Shown one piece after another: positions 43,268 to 52,903 of a stretch of DNA of 64,000 bases (position 1 is the first letter of the stretch; each line of letters opens with the position of its first letter). Origin of the DNA: Streptomyces spectabilis (GTDB lineage Bacteria; Actinomycetota; Actinomycetes; Streptomycetales; Streptomycetaceae); the NCBI RefSeq assembly GCF_008704795.1, contig NZ_CP023690.1:5342501-5406500 (forward strand), read 5' to 3'. A program made the position numbers and the translations under genes. The notes beneath the pieces are model-generated. The model searched no databases and was not told the origin of the DNA. It saw only the letters and a program-made list of their open reading frames with translations.

Positions 43268-44791
43268 GTGGACGAGCACGTGACTTGGCGGTGGCTTCGG
43301 CGGCCGCTGCCGCTGCTGCGGCGGCTTGCCGTCAAGCCTGCCGGGCAACTCCGGACAGCCAAGACATGGCAGGTCACGACGGGCTCCGCCGCCGTGGGCC
43401 TCGCCGTCGCGGCCGTGGCGGTCACCGCGGCCGGGCCCTGGGACTCCTCCGGTCAGCGTACGGCGGAGCGTCGCTCCGCCGCCTCTCAGGAGGCCGGGGG
43501 TGGCGCAGATCACCTCGGCTTTCCGGGTTCGGGGGGCCCCGGGGCGGCGCCGAGCGCCCCGGCCGTGCTCGCCGGGCTCGGCGCCCCCGCCCGCGCGAAG
43601 CCGGGCGGCAAGGCGCTCTCCGACGTCCTGGAGCCGGTCCTGAAGGACCGGGCACTCGGCCCCGAGCGCTCCGCGGTCGTCGTCGACGTCGCCTCCGGCA
43701 AGCGCCTGTACGGCGAGCGCGCGGGCGACGCCCTGACGCCCGCCTCCACCACGAAGATCGCCACGGCGGTGGCCGCGCTCTCGGCCGTGGGCCCCGACCA
43801 CCGGCTCAGCACGCGGACCGTCCTGGAACCCGGCTCCCGCGAGGTCGTCCTCGTCGGCGGCGGCGACCCGACGCTGACCGCGCGCAAGGACGGCCGGTAC
43901 GTCACGGGCTTCGCCAGCCTGCGCGATCTGGCCGACGACACGGCCCGCGCCCTGAAGAAGCGCGGCACCAAGGGCCGGGTGACGCTCTCCTACGACACCT
44001 CCCGGTACGCGGGGCCCGCGCAGCACCCCATCGGCCCGAACGAGAACATCACGCCGGTCAGCTCCCTCATGGCCGACGAGGGCCGCCTCGACGACTCCAC
44101 GTCGGGCCCCGCCCCGCGCAGCACGGACCCGGCGGCGGACGCGGCGCGGAAGTTCGCGGACCTGCTGCGCGAGCGGGGCGTCGACGTGAAGGGCGACCCC
44201 GGCCCGGCCAAGGCCTCCGCCCGCGCGGGCAAGCTCGCGCGGACCTCCTCGCCCGCCCTCTCCGTGCTCGTCGAGCGCATGCTGACCCACAGCGACAACG
44301 ACATCGCCGAGGCCCTCGCGCGCGAGACCGCCCGGGCGAGCGGGGAGCGGCCGAGCTTCGCCGGCGGCTCCAAGGCGATCCGCGCCCGGCTGAAGAAGCT
44401 CGACCTCCCCTTGGCGGGGGCGAAGTTCGCCGACGGCAGCGGCCTCGACCGCGCGGACCGGCTCAGCGGGGACCTCCTGGCCGCGCTGCTCGCCCGCGCC
44501 GCCGACCGCGACCACCCGGAGCTGCGCTCGGTGGTCACCGGGCTGCCCGTCGCGGGCTTCACCGGCACCCTCGTCGACCGCTATCCGAAGGGGTCGCCGG
44601 GCACGGGTCTGGTCCGCGCCAAGACCGGCACGCTCACCGGCGTCAACGCCCTGGCCGGCACGGTCGTCACCGCCGACGGGCGGCTCCTGGCCTTCGCCTT
44701 CATGACGACCGGCACGACGGACGCGGTGGGGGCCCAGGCGGCCCTGGACGCCATGGCCTCGGCGACGGCCGCCTGCGGCTGTACTCCGTAG
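43268..44791 (+). CDS. dacB: D-alanyl-D-alanine carboxypeptidase/endopeptidase (PBP4, S13 family)
   Basis: The 507-residue protein has an N-terminal membrane anchor or signal (about 36-56, TTGSAAVGLAVAAVAVTAAG), then a serine peptidase domain with S160-T-T-K163 (nucleophile and base), SDN at 342-344 and KTG at 452-454. It acts outside the membrane, trimming the terminal D-Ala of peptidoglycan stem peptides. The start is GTG 43268. It opens the plus-strand housekeeping run and is 93 bases before the metalloprotease gene. Confidence 0.94.
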   Translation: MDEHVTWRWLRRPLPLLRRLAVKPAGQLRTAKTWQVTTGSAAVGLAVAAVAVTAAGPWDSSGQRTAERRSAASQEAGGGADHLGFPGSGGPGAAPSAPAVLAGLGAPARAKPGGKALSDVLEPVLKDRALGPERSAVVVDVASGKRLYGERAGDALTPASTTKIATAVAALSAVGPDHRLSTRTVLEPGSREVVLVGGGDPTLTARKDGRYVTGFASLRDLADDTARALKKRGTKGRVTLSYDTSRYAGPAQHPIGPNENITPVSSLMADEGRLDDSTSGPAPRSTDPAADAARKFADLLRERGVDVKGDPGPAKASARAGKLARTSSPALSVLVERMLTHSDNDIAEALARETARASGERPSFAGGSKAIRARLKKLDLPLAGAKFADGSGLDRADRLSGDLLAALLARAADRDHPELRSVVTGLPVAGFTGTLVDRYPKGSPGTGLVRAKTGTLTGVNALAGTVVTADGRLLAFAFMTTGTTDAVGAQAALDAMASATAACGCTP

Positions 44792-44884
44792 CGGTGTCCC
44801 AAGGCCCCGGCACCGGGCCGCGAGCCCGGCTGAAGGGCGCCCCAACCCGGTACGCGCGCGCGGTCGACCACGTACCGTTGACAC

Positions 44885-46006
44885 ATGACGAGCCTCGGTG
44901 GTGCGGAGATGGTCGACTGGAATCTCGCGGTGGCGACCGCGACCCGGCTCGTGCGGCCGGGCCCGGAGGTGAGCCGGGACGAGGCCCGCGCCGTGGTCGC
45001 GGAGCTGCGCAGGCACGCCAAGTCCTCGGAGGAGCACGTCCGTTCCTTCACCAGGATGGGGACGGAGGAGACCCATGACACGCCCGTGCTCGTGGTCGAC
45101 CGCGCGGGCTGGGTCCGGGCGAACGTGGCCGGGTTCCGCGAGGTCCTCAAGCCCCTCCTGGAGAAGATGAAGGACCGGCGCGGCGGCGGCCCGGGCGGCG
45201 CCGTCCTGGGCGCGGTCGGCGGCAAGGTGACGGGCGTGGAGCTCGGCATGCTGCTCTCCTTCCTCGCTTCCCGGGTCCTCGGCCAGTACGAGACCTTCGC
45301 CCCGGCCACCCGCGAACTGCCCGCCGGGGCGAACGGCGGCGGCAGGCTCCTCCTCGTGGCACCGAACATCGTGCACGTGGAGCGCGAACTGGACGTCGAC
45401 CCGCACGACTTCCGCCTCTGGGTGTGCCTGCACGAGGAGACGCATCGCACCCAGTTCTCGTCCGTGCCGTGGCTGCGCGATCACCTGGAGGGTGAGATCC
45501 AGGCGTTCCTCGGGGAGACCGAGGTGGACCCGATGACCGTCCTGGAGCGCATCAGGGAGGCCGCGCAGAGCCTCGCGGGCGGCCGTCCCGAGGCCGAGGA
45601 GGACGACGGGGGCCGCTCCTTCGTGGACCTGGTGCAGACGCCCACGCAGCGCGAGATCCTGGCCCGTCTGACGGCCGTGATGTCGCTCCTGGAGGGCCAC
45701 GCGGACTACGTGATGGACGGTGTCGGGCCCGGTGTCGTGCCGTCCGTCGGCGAGATCCGGGAGAAGTTCAAGGAGCGCCGCCAGCGCGGTGCGAGCCGTC
45801 TGGACCAGGCGCTGCGCAAGCTCCTCGGCCTGGACGCCAAGCTGCGGCAGTACCGCGACGGGGAGCGCTTCGTGCGGGCGGTCGTCGACGAGGTCGGCAT
45901 GGACGGCTTCAACCGCGTGTGGACATCTCCGAACACGCTTCCCACCAAGGCGGAGATCGCCAAACCAGCGGACTGGGTCGCGCGGGTGCACCGTAAGGCA
46001 GACTGA
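44885..46006 (+). CDS. Zinc-dependent metalloprotease, DUF2342 (F420-biosynthesis-associated type)
   Basis: The 373-residue protein belongs to the actinobacterial family annotated DUF2342 or coenzyme F420 biosynthesis associated. The zinc site is HEETH at 183-187, with a downstream ExxxH-like helix (LEGHADYVMDGVGP). No signal peptide is present, so it is cytoplasmic. Function is not established; the neighbouring genes tilS and hpt are a conserved context. It ends 237 bases before tilS; that gap has no gene. Confidence 0.9.
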   Translation: MTSLGGAEMVDWNLAVATATRLVRPGPEVSRDEARAVVAELRRHAKSSEEHVRSFTRMGTEETHDTPVLVVDRAGWVRANVAGFREVLKPLLEKMKDRRGGGPGGAVLGAVGGKVTGVELGMLLSFLASRVLGQYETFAPATRELPAGANGGGRLLLVAPNIVHVERELDVDPHDFRLWVCLHEETHRTQFSSVPWLRDHLEGEIQAFLGETEVDPMTVLERIREAAQSLAGGRPEAEEDDGGRSFVDLVQTPTQREILARLTAVMSLLEGHADYVMDGVGPGVVPSVGEIREKFKERRQRGASRLDQALRKLLGLDAKLRQYRDGERFVRAVVDEVGMDGFNRVWTSPNTLPTKAEIAKPADWVARVHRKAD

Positions 46007-46243
46007 GCGAACAGATGCGGCTGACGGCAGGAGAACGCCCCCGTTATCACCCGTCCGAGGGACCGTGGGGCATGGGTAGGCGTGCAATGCTCGGGTAACG
46101 GCTCGGTTCTGTCACCATCGACACACTCTCAGTGACCGATTGTGTGGGGATCATGGGATCCGTACCTCGCGACCCCCACGCGAGGGCGCTGAGTGACAGC
46201 CCCGAGGCTCACCCCCCGAACTTCATGAAGGGAACCAACCGGA

Positions 46244-47329
46244 ATGGGTCCCCATCCTGCGGTCGCGGCGATACGCCTGGCGGTCCGCCGCGTACTCCAC
46301 GACGTACTGACCGACGTCGCCGCCCAGCGCGAACTCGACTCCCTGCACGCCCCCCACGTAGACGCGCACGCCTTCCAGACCCCACACCCGGCACTCCCCG
46401 CACACGAGCCGCCCCCCTCGCCGCTCGTGCTCGTGGCGTGCTCGGGCGGCGCCGACTCCATGGCGCTCGCTTCCGCGCTCGCCTTCGAGGCCCCGAAGCT
46501 GGGCATCCGCGCCGGTGCCGTCACCGTCGACCACGGTCTGCAGGCGGGCTCCGACCTGCGTGCCGCCGAGGTCGTCGCGCGCATGACCGCACTCGGCCTC
46601 GGCCCGGTCGAGTCGCTCGCCGTGTCGGTGGGCCGCGACGGCGGCCCGGAGGCCGCCGCCCGCGACGCCCGGTACGCGGCCCTGGACGCCGTCGCCGACC
46701 GCCACGGCGCCGCCGCCGTGCTGCTCGGGCACACCCGCGACGACCAGGCCGAGACGGTCCTGCTCGGTCTCGCGCGCGGCTCCGGCATCCGCTCCCTGTC
46801 CGGCATGGCCGCCGTGTCCGGCACCCACGGCCGCTACCGGCGGCCGTTCCTGCACATCGACCGGCAGACCGCGCGCAAGGCGTGCATGGTCCAGTCCCTG
46901 CCGGTCTGGGACGACCCGCACAACGCGGACCCGGCCTACACCCGCTCCCGCCTGCGCCACGAGGGCCTGCCCGCCCTGGAGAAGGCGCTCGGCAAGGGCG
47001 TCGTGGAGGCCCTCGCCCGGACGGCCCAGCTCTCCCGGGACGACGCCGACGCGCTGGACTCCTGGGCCGCCCAGGCCGAGGCGTCCGTACGGGACGCGTC
47101 CGGCCGCCTGGAGTGCGCGAAGCTCTTCGCCCTCCCGCCCGCGGTGCGCCGCCGCATCGTGCGGCGGGCGGCCATCGAGGCCGGTGCCCCGGCGGGCGCG
47201 CTGTTCGCCCGGCACATCGAAGAGGTCGACCGGCTCATCACCGGATGGCGCGGTCAGGGGGCCATCAATCTCCCGGGCAAAGTCGTCGCCCAGCGGCAGG
47301 GTGGCAGACTGGTGATCCGGCAAGGCTGA
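46244..47329 (+). CDS. tilS: tRNA(Ile)-lysidine synthetase
   Basis: The 361-residue enzyme carries the PP-loop SGGADS at 67-72 and the TilS motifs [58 protein letters not shown] and [21 protein letters not shown]. It attaches lysine to C34 of tRNA-Ile2, changing its codon reading from AUG to AUA. It has the short actinobacterial C-terminus. The order tilS-hpt-ftsH is conserved in actinobacteria. Confidence 0.95.
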   Translation: MGPHPAVAAIRLAVRRVLHDVLTDVAAQRELDSLHAPHVDAHAFQTPHPALPAHEPPPSPLVLVACSGGADSMALASALAFEAPKLGIRAGAVTVDHGLQAGSDLRAAEVVARMTALGLGPVESLAVSVGRDGGPEAAARDARYAALDAVADRHGAAAVLLGHTRDDQAETVLLGLARGSGIRSLSGMAAVSGTHGRYRRPFLHIDRQTARKACMVQSLPVWDDPHNADPAYTRSRLRHEGLPALEKALGKGVVEALARTAQLSRDDADALDSWAAQAEASVRDASGRLECAKLFALPPAVRRRIVRRAAIEAGAPAGALFARHIEEVDRLITGWRGQGAINLPGKVVAQRQGGRLVIRQG

Positions 47330-47405
47330 CGCGGAAGACCGGTGGCAACTGGTTCCAGCTGTTTTCCCGACTCTTCTCCGCGGGCCGGTGGGACGACCGA
47401 AAGTG

Positions 47406-47966
47406 ATGCGGGTGGACGCGAAAGACATGGGCACCGACCTCCAGTCGGTGCTCATCACCAAGGAAGAGATCGACGCGAAGCTGGCTGAGCTGGCCGCGAA
47501 GATCGACGCGGAGTACGCGGGCAAGGACCTGCTCATCGTCGGCGTGCTGAAGGGCGCCGTCATGGTCATGGCGGACCTGGCTCGCGCCCTGTCCACCCCG
47601 GTCACCATGGACTGGATGGCCGTGTCGTCGTACGGCGCGGGCACCCAGTCCTCCGGCGTGGTCCGGATCCTCAAGGACCTCGACACCGACATCAAGGGCA
47701 AGCACGTCCTGATCGTCGAGGACATCATCGACTCCGGCCTGACCCTGTCCTGGCTGCTGTCCAACCTCGGCTCGCGCGAGCCCGCGTCCCTCAAGGTGTG
47801 CACGCTGCTGCGCAAGCCGGAGGCCGCGAAGGTCGCGATCGACGTCGAGTGGGTCGGCTTCGACATCCCGAACGAGTTCGTCGTCGGGTACGGCCTGGAC
47901 TACGCGGAGAAGTACCGCAATCTGCCGTTCGTGGGCACCCTCGCCCCGCACGTGTACGGCGGCTGA
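47406..47966 (+). CDS. hpt: Hypoxanthine phosphoribosyltransferase
   Basis: The 186-residue purine salvage enzyme transfers ribose phosphate from PRPP to hypoxanthine or guanine. The PRPP loop is [18 protein letters not shown], with [17 protein letters not shown] and [29 protein letters not shown] also diagnostic. ATG 47406 gives the usual N-terminus ([13 protein letters not shown]); the open frame extends six codons upstream. It lies 76 bases after tilS and about 200 before ftsH. Confidence 0.95.
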   Translation: MRVDAKDMGTDLQSVLITKEEIDAKLAELAAKIDAEYAGKDLLIVGVLKGAVMVMADLARALSTPVTMDWMAVSSYGAGTQSSGVVRILKDLDTDIKGKHVLIVEDIIDSGLTLSWLLSNLGSREPASLKVCTLLRKPEAAKVAIDVEWVGFDIPNEFVVGYGLDYAEKYRNLPFVGTLAPHVYGG

Positions 47967-48139
47967 CGGCGCTCGAGTTGCGCGGGGTGGCCCGGGCGGC
48001 GTAAGACGCCCGGGAACCCCCAGCCGTTTCCCGCCGTTGGAGCATGCGAAGGCCGGATTGCCAGCAGTCCCGTGCGGCTTCGGGTCACAATGCTGGGGTA
48101 CCGTCCGAAGAACAGTCTTTTATCAAACTCACTATGGCA

Positions 48140-48169
48140 GGAGGTACGGAGCGTCATCGCTCCGTGTGG
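48140..48169 (+). promoter_or_regulatory. Structured ribosome-binding region of ftsH
   Basis: GGAGGT (48140-48145) is followed by a perfect 8-bp stem, ACGGAGCG (48146-48153) and CGCTCCGT (48158-48165), with a TCAT loop, then GTGG and the ATG at 48170. Linear spacing of the GGAGGT is 24 bases, too long, but is four if the hairpin folds. The fold could set or tune ftsH translation. Confidence 0.5.
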
Positions 48170-50215
48170 ATGGACGTGAAGCGATACTTCCGTGGGCCAG
48201 TCATGTGGATCGTCCTGGCCGTCCTTGCCGTGGTCGTGTTGATGCAGGTCGTCGGTTCGGGCGGCGGCTACAAGACAGTGGACACCGGCCAGGTCGTGCA
48301 GGCCATCGACGAGAACAAGGTCAAGTCGGCCAAGCTCACCACCGGCGATGACCACACCATCAAGGTCGAGCTGAAGGACGGCCAGAAGGTCAAGGGCGGC
48401 AGCAAGGTCCAGGCGAGCTACATCGGCGACCAGGGCGTCGAGATCGCCAAGTCCCTGCAGGCCAAGTACGAGGACAAGCAGATCCCCGACGGTTACACCG
48501 TCTCCCCGTCGAAGCAGAACCCCTTCGTCGGCATCCTGCTGTCCCTCCTCCCCTTCGTCCTGATCGTCGTCGTCTTCCTGTTCCTGATGAATCAGATGCA
48601 GGGCGGCGGCAGCCGGGTCATGAACTTCGGCAAGTCCAAGGCGAAGCTCATCACCAAGGACACCCCCAAGACGACGTTCGCCGACGTCGCCGGTTCGGAC
48701 GAGGCGGTCGAGGAGCTCCACGAGATCAAGGAGTTCCTCCAGGAGCCCGCCAAGTTCCAGGCCGTCGGCGCCAAGATCCCCAAGGGCGTGCTGCTGTACG
48801 GCCCGCCCGGTACGGGCAAGACCCTGCTCGCGCGCGCCGTCGCGGGCGAGGCGGGCGTCCCGTTCTACTCGATCTCGGGTTCCGACTTCGTCGAGATGTT
48901 CGTCGGTGTCGGTGCCTCCCGTGTCCGTGACCTCTTCGAGCAGGCCAAGGCGAACGCCCCGGCGATCGTCTTCGTCGACGAGATCGACGCCGTCGGCCGC
49001 CACCGCGGCGCCGGGCTCGGCGGCGGTCACGACGAGCGCGAGCAGACGCTCAACCAGCTGCTCGTCGAGATGGACGGCTTCGACGTGAAGGGCGGCGTCA
49101 TCCTGATCGCCGCCACGAACCGCCCGGACATCCTCGACCCGGCCCTCCTGCGCCCCGGCCGCTTCGACCGGCAGATCGCCGTCGACCGTCCGGACATGCT
49201 GGGCCGTCTGGAGATCCTCAAGGTTCACCAGAAGGGCAAGCCGGTCGCCCCGGACGTCGACCTCGCGGCGGTCGCCCGTCGCACCCCGGGCTTCACCGGC
49301 GCGGACCTGAGCAACGTGCTGAACGAGGCGGCGCTGCTCACGGCCCGCAGCGACAAGAAGCTCATCGACAACCACATGCTGGACGAGGCCATCGACCGCG
49401 TCGTGGCGGGCCCGCAGAAGCGGACCCGGATCATGTCCGACAAGGAGAAGAAGATCACCGCGTACCACGAGGGCGGACACGCCCTGGTCGCGGCGGCTTC
49501 CCCGAACTCCGACCCGGTGCACAAGATCACGATCCTGTCCCGCGGCCGCGCCCTCGGCTACACGATGGTCCTCCCGGACGAGGACAAGTACTCCACCACG
49601 CGCAACGAGATGCTGGACCAGCTGGCCTACATGCTGGGCGGCCGCGCGGCGGAGGAGCTCGTCTTCCACGACCCGACCACCGGTGCGGCGAACGACATCG
49701 AGAAGGCCACCGCCACGGCCCGCGCGATGGTCACGCAGTACGGCATGACCGAGCGGCTGGGCGCGATCAAGTTCGGCGGCGACAACACCGAGCCGTTCCT
49801 CGGGCGCGAGATGGCGCACCAGCGGGACTACTCGGAAGAGGTCGCGGCGCTGGTCGACGAAGAGGTCAAGAAGCTCATCGAGACCGCGCACAACGAGGCC
49901 TGGGAAATCCTCGTCGAGAACCGCGACGTCCTGGACAATCTGGTCCTCGCGCTGCTCGAGAAGGAGACCCTCGGCAAGGAGGAGATCGCCGAGGTCTTCG
50001 CCCCGATCGTCAAGCGCCCGGCCCGCCCGGCCTGGACGGGTTCCACGCGGCGCACGCCGTCGACCCGCCCGCCGGTGCTCTCGCCCAAGGAGCTGTCCCT
50101 GACGAACGGTGCGAACGGCGCCACCCCCGCGGTGACCGCCTCCAGCGGTTCCAGCGGCTCCAGCGGTGAGACCAAGTCCCTTGAGGTGGCTCCCGAGGAC
50201 CGCCCCGAGAGCTGA
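48170..50215 (+). CDS. ftsH: ATP-dependent zinc metalloprotease FtsH
   Basis: The 681-residue protein starts [29 protein letters not shown], the first membrane helix, with a second at about 120-142 and a periplasmic-side FtsH_ext domain between. Walker A is GPPGTGKT (211-218), Walker [12 protein letters not shown], second region of homology [21 protein letters not shown], and zinc site HEGGH (433-437). A 60-residue disordered tail with SSGSSGSSG ends it. It degrades misfolded and regulatory membrane proteins. An upstream ATG (48134) would add 12 residues but lacks a ribosome-binding site. Confidence 0.96.
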   Translation: MDVKRYFRGPVMWIVLAVLAVVVLMQVVGSGGGYKTVDTGQVVQAIDENKVKSAKLTTGDDHTIKVELKDGQKVKGGSKVQASYIGDQGVEIAKSLQAKYEDKQIPDGYTVSPSKQNPFVGILLSLLPFVLIVVVFLFLMNQMQGGGSRVMNFGKSKAKLITKDTPKTTFADVAGSDEAVEELHEIKEFLQEPAKFQAVGAKIPKGVLLYGPPGTGKTLLARAVAGEAGVPFYSISGSDFVEMFVGVGASRVRDLFEQAKANAPAIVFVDEIDAVGRHRGAGLGGGHDEREQTLNQLLVEMDGFDVKGGVILIAATNRPDILDPALLRPGRFDRQIAVDRPDMLGRLEILKVHQKGKPVAPDVDLAAVARRTPGFTGADLSNVLNEAALLTARSDKKLIDNHMLDEAIDRVVAGPQKRTRIMSDKEKKITAYHEGGHALVAAASPNSDPVHKITILSRGRALGYTMVLPDEDKYSTTRNEMLDQLAYMLGGRAAEELVFHDPTTGAANDIEKATATARAMVTQYGMTERLGAIKFGGDNTEPFLGREMAHQRDYSEEVAALVDEEVKKLIETAHNEAWEILVENRDVLDNLVLALLEKETLGKEEIAEVFAPIVKRPARPAWTGSTRRTPSTRPPVLSPKELSLTNGANGATPAVTASSGSSGSSGETKSLEVAPEDRPES

Positions 50216-50246
50216 TCCCGCGCGCCTCAGCAGGCCCGGAATGGAT

Positions 50247-50282
50247 GCCGTGCCCCCCTGGTTCTAGCCTGGGGGGCACGGC
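50247..50282 (+). terminator. Terminator of ftsH
   Basis: GCCGTGCCCCCC (50247-50258) pairs perfectly with GGGGGGCACGGC (50271-50282), a 12-bp stem with a 12-base loop, followed by TCTTTTC. It lies 31 bases past the ftsH stop and before folE. Confidence 0.88.
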
Positions 50283-50328
50283 TCTTTTCGGCCGTCCGCA
50301 AGTACCAGGAACCAGGAACGAGGCACAG

Positions 50329-50934
50329 ATGACCGACCCCGTGACGCTGGCCGGCGAGGGCTCGATCGGCGAGTTCGACGAGAAGCGGGCCGAGAACGCC
50401 GTGCGGGAGCTGCTGATCGCGGTCGGCGAGGACCCGGATCGCGAAGGCCTGCGCGAGACTCCGGCCCGGGTGGCGCGCGCCTACCGGGAGATACTCTCCG
50501 GGCTCCGCCAGGAGCCCGAGGACGTCCTGACGACCACGTTCGACCTGGGCCACGACGAGATGGTCCTGGTGAAGGACATCGAGATCGTCAGCCTCTGCGA
50601 GCACCACCTGCTGCCGTTCCACGGCGTGGCGCACGTCGGGTACATCCCCGCGGACTCCGGCAAGATCACGGGCCTGTCGAAGCTGGCCCGCCTCGTCGAT
50701 GTGTACGCCCGCCGCCCGCAGGTCCAGGAGCGGCTGACCACGCAGATCGCCGACTCCCTGATGCGCATCCTCGAAGCGCGCGGCGCGATCGTCGTGGTGG
50801 AGGCCGAGCACATGTGCATGTCGGTGCGCGGCATCCGCAAGCCCGGCGCCAAGACCACGACGTCGGCGGTGCGCGGTCAGCTCCGGGACGCGACGACGCG
50901 GGCCGAGGCGATGAGCCTGATACTGGCGCGCTGA
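50329..50934 (+). CDS. folE: GTP cyclohydrolase I
   Basis: The 201-residue enzyme opens GTP to dihydroneopterin triphosphate, the first step of folate synthesis. Zinc ligands lie in [10 protein letters not shown] and [12 protein letters not shown], and the GTP contacts in [22 protein letters not shown] 50329 gives the family N-terminus. It is on the opposite strand to the folP-folB-folK operon and converges on it, so the pathway is split into two transcripts. Confidence 0.96.
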   Translation: MTDPVTLAGEGSIGEFDEKRAENAVRELLIAVGEDPDREGLRETPARVARAYREILSGLRQEPEDVLTTTFDLGHDEMVLVKDIEIVSLCEHHLLPFHGVAHVGYIPADSGKITGLSKLARLVDVYARRPQVQERLTTQIADSLMRILEARGAIVVVEAEHMCMSVRGIRKPGAKTTTSAVRGQLRDATTRAEAMSLILAR

Positions 50935-50963
50935 GGCGGCTGAGAGGCCCGTACACGGCATAA

Positions 50964-51001
50964 CGGCCCTCCGGGGGAGCGGGAGCTCCTGCGGAGGGCC
51001 G
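50964..51001. terminator. Terminator after folE
   Basis: CGGCCCTCCG (50964-50973) pairs with CGGAGGGCCG (50992-51001); inside, GGAGC pairs with GCTCC around GGGA. The compound hairpin lies 30 bases after the folE stop. Confidence 0.85.
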
Positions 51002-51225
51002 CGGGCGTCTGTGGGGCCTGTGAGGCGCTGTGGGGCCTCGGGGTGCGATCGGGGTGCGCTCGGGGGGCCTGGCGGGGCCTGAGGGAGCGCTGGTGCGCCT
51101 CGGGGGGGCGTGCTTGCGGGGCCCGGTTGATCGTGTCCGTGTCACGCCGCCGGGACAGCCGGGCCGCTGTGGTCCGGGCAGGCGGCCGTGGTCCAGGCGA
51201 GCGCCGGGGTGCCTCGGGGAGTGGG
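51002..51225 (+). other. G-run-rich intergenic region between folE and DUF3180
   Basis: Eight runs of four or more G lie between 51013 and 51121 on the plus strand, with recurring TGGGGCCT. No gene is supportable. The segment could fold as G-quadruplexes in DNA or in RNA read past folE. Confidence 0.6.
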
Positions 51226-51714
51226 TCAGGCCGCAGGGGCCGCGCCGCCGTGTTCGTCGTCGCCGTTCTCCGGCAGCTTGCACACGCGCTCCAGGAAGAA
51301 CGCGGCCGCTATCACGCCGATGCCCGCGAGCACCGAGAAGCCCGCGTAGTACGCCTGGTCGCGGCGGTCGGGGATGTCGAGGAACTCGAGCATGAAGGCG
51401 CCCACGCCGCCGTACATCCCGCAGACCAGGGCCGCGACCAGGGCGCTCGCCTGGCCGAAGACCACCGCGCGGGCCGCCATCAGCGGCTCGACGCCCTTGG
51501 CACCGGGCCGCCGCTCGCGCTGGGCCCGCAGCCGGGCGCGCAGCGAGATCGCCGTGGCGAGGAGCACCACGGCGATCACGGCGAGGACGATGGGCGCGGC
51601 GAGGGGCACGCGCGGCAGCGTGCCCACGGAGTTCCACAGCCGGGCGCCCGCCCAGGAGAGCACCCCGGCGACGACGAAGAGGCCCGCCAGCGTCCTCACG
51701 CGCAGTTGCTTCAT
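51226..51714 (-). CDS. DUF3180 membrane protein
   Basis: The 162-residue protein has four membrane helices (about 8-28, 38-58, 82-105, 122-142) and is of the actinobacterial DUF3180 family (MKQLRVRTLAGLFVVAGVLSWAGARLW, AARAVVFGQASALVAALVCGMYGGV). Function unknown. It follows folK by 60 bases on the same strand in an arrangement conserved in actinobacteria, so it is probably the last gene of the folate operon. Confidence 0.9.
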   Translation of the reverse strand: MKQLRVRTLAGLFVVAGVLSWAGARLWNSVGTLPRVPLAAPIVLAVIAVVLLATAISLRARLRAQRERRPGAKGVEPLMAARAVVFGQASALVAALVCGMYGGVGAFMLEFLDIPDRRDQAYYAGFSVLAGIGVIAAAFFLERVCKLPENGDDEHGGAAPAA

Positions 51715-51774
51715 TCCGGAGGTCGCCCCTTTTTGCCTCTGTCCCGCTTCAGCCTTCTCGGTAGACCCTAACGA

Positions 51775-52371
51775 CTACTCGGGCAGGCGGAGTTCCAGGT
51801 CGGCGCGCGGCGTGACGCCTTCGCGGGTGACGCTCGCGAGCAGGTCCGCGACCGGGCCGCGGCCGGTGAGCCGTGCCTCCGGCTCCACGTCGTGCCACGG
51901 GGCGAGCACGAAGGCCCGCTCGTGCGCGCGCGGATGCGGCAGGGTGAGCGCCGGGTCGTCCGAGACGACGTCGGCGTACGCGACGATGTCGACGTCCAGC
52001 GTGCGCGCGCCCCAGCGCTCGTCACGGACGCGGTGGAAGGCCTCCTCGACGGCCTGCGCGCGCTCCAGGAGCGAGGCCGGGGGGAGCGTGGTCTTCACGA
52101 CCACCACCGCGTTGAAGTACGCCGGCTGCGAGCCGGGCTCGACGCCCCAGGGCTCCGTCTCGTACACGGGAGAGACGGCCTTGACGCGCAGGCCCGGGGT
52201 GTCCTCCAGGGCGTCGACGGCTCCCTGGAGGGTCTCCAGGCGGTTGCCCAGGTTCGCCCCGAGGGAGAGCACGGCGCGGTGGGGGTTGGAGAGCGTGGTG
52301 TCGGCGGCGTCCACCTGCTCCACGACGGAGGCGGGTACCGGCTGGACGGTGGGGTCGCTGTGGGGGGTCAT
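51775..52371 (-). CDS. folK: 6-hydroxymethyl-7,8-dihydropterin pyrophosphokinase
   Basis: The 198-residue enzyme transfers pyrophosphate from ATP to hydroxymethyldihydropterin. Motifs: LSLGANLGNRLETLQGAVDAL, YETEPWGV, RDERWGARTLDVDIVAY and LPHPRAHERAFVLAP. A 25-residue N-terminal tail precedes the domain. Its ATG overlaps the folB stop (ATGA), so the two are coupled. Confidence 0.95.
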   Translation of the reverse strand: MTPHSDPTVQPVPASVVEQVDAADTTLSNPHRAVLSLGANLGNRLETLQGAVDALEDTPGLRVKAVSPVYETEPWGVEPGSQPAYFNAVVVVKTTLPPASLLERAQAVEEAFHRVRDERWGARTLDVDIVAYADVVSDDPALTLPHPRAHERAFVLAPWHDVEPEARLTGRGPVADLLASVTREGVTPRADLELRLPE

Positions 52372-52727
52372 ACGCGGCTCCGGGTGATGGTGACGGTCAC
52401 GTCGTCGAACGGGACGGTGATCGGGGCGTCCGGCTTGTGCACGGTGACCTCGACCTCCAGGACGCCCTCGTGCTTCAGGCAGGCCTGGGCGATGCGCTCG
52501 GAGAGCGTCTCGATGAGATTCACCGGCTCGCCCTCCACGACGGCCACGACCTCCTCCGCCACGATGCCGTAGTGCACGGTCTTCGCCAGGTCGTCGTCGG
52601 CGGCGGCCGCACGGGTGTCCAGACCAAGCACCAGGTCCACGATGAAGGTCTGGCCCTCTTCGCGCTCCCGCGGATAGACACCGTGGTGCCCGCGGGCCTT
52701 GAGGCCGCGCAGCGCGACACGATCCAC
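52368..52727 (-). CDS. folB: Dihydroneopterin aldolase
   Basis: The 119-residue enzyme starts at GTG 52727 behind AGGAG and splits dihydroneopterin to hydroxymethyldihydropterin and glycolaldehyde. Motifs: DRVALRGLKARGHHGVYPREREEGQTFIVDLVL, the catalytic YGIVAEEVVAVVEGEPVNLIETLSERIA region, and VTVHKPDAPI with the conserved lysine. It is coupled to folK; 176 bases separate it from the upstream NTF2-like gene. Confidence 0.95.
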   Translation of the reverse strand: MDRVALRGLKARGHHGVYPREREEGQTFIVDLVLGLDTRAAAADDDLAKTVHYGIVAEEVVAVVEGEPVNLIETLSERIAQACLKHEGVLEVEVTVHKPDAPITVPFDDVTVTITRSRV

Positions 52728-52903
52728 GCGAATCACTCCTGACAGTCGTCGGTACGGCCGGTCCCTGCCGAGTGCGGTCGGCACCCCAGCCACATTCGAA
52801 TCTACCTGCGGGCACCGACAGCGTTCGCCCGCGGGGCTGCCGGACGGCCCCGCCGCCGACGTTCGCCGGTGCCCCTACCCACTCGGCGCCGGACCGCACT
52901 CCC

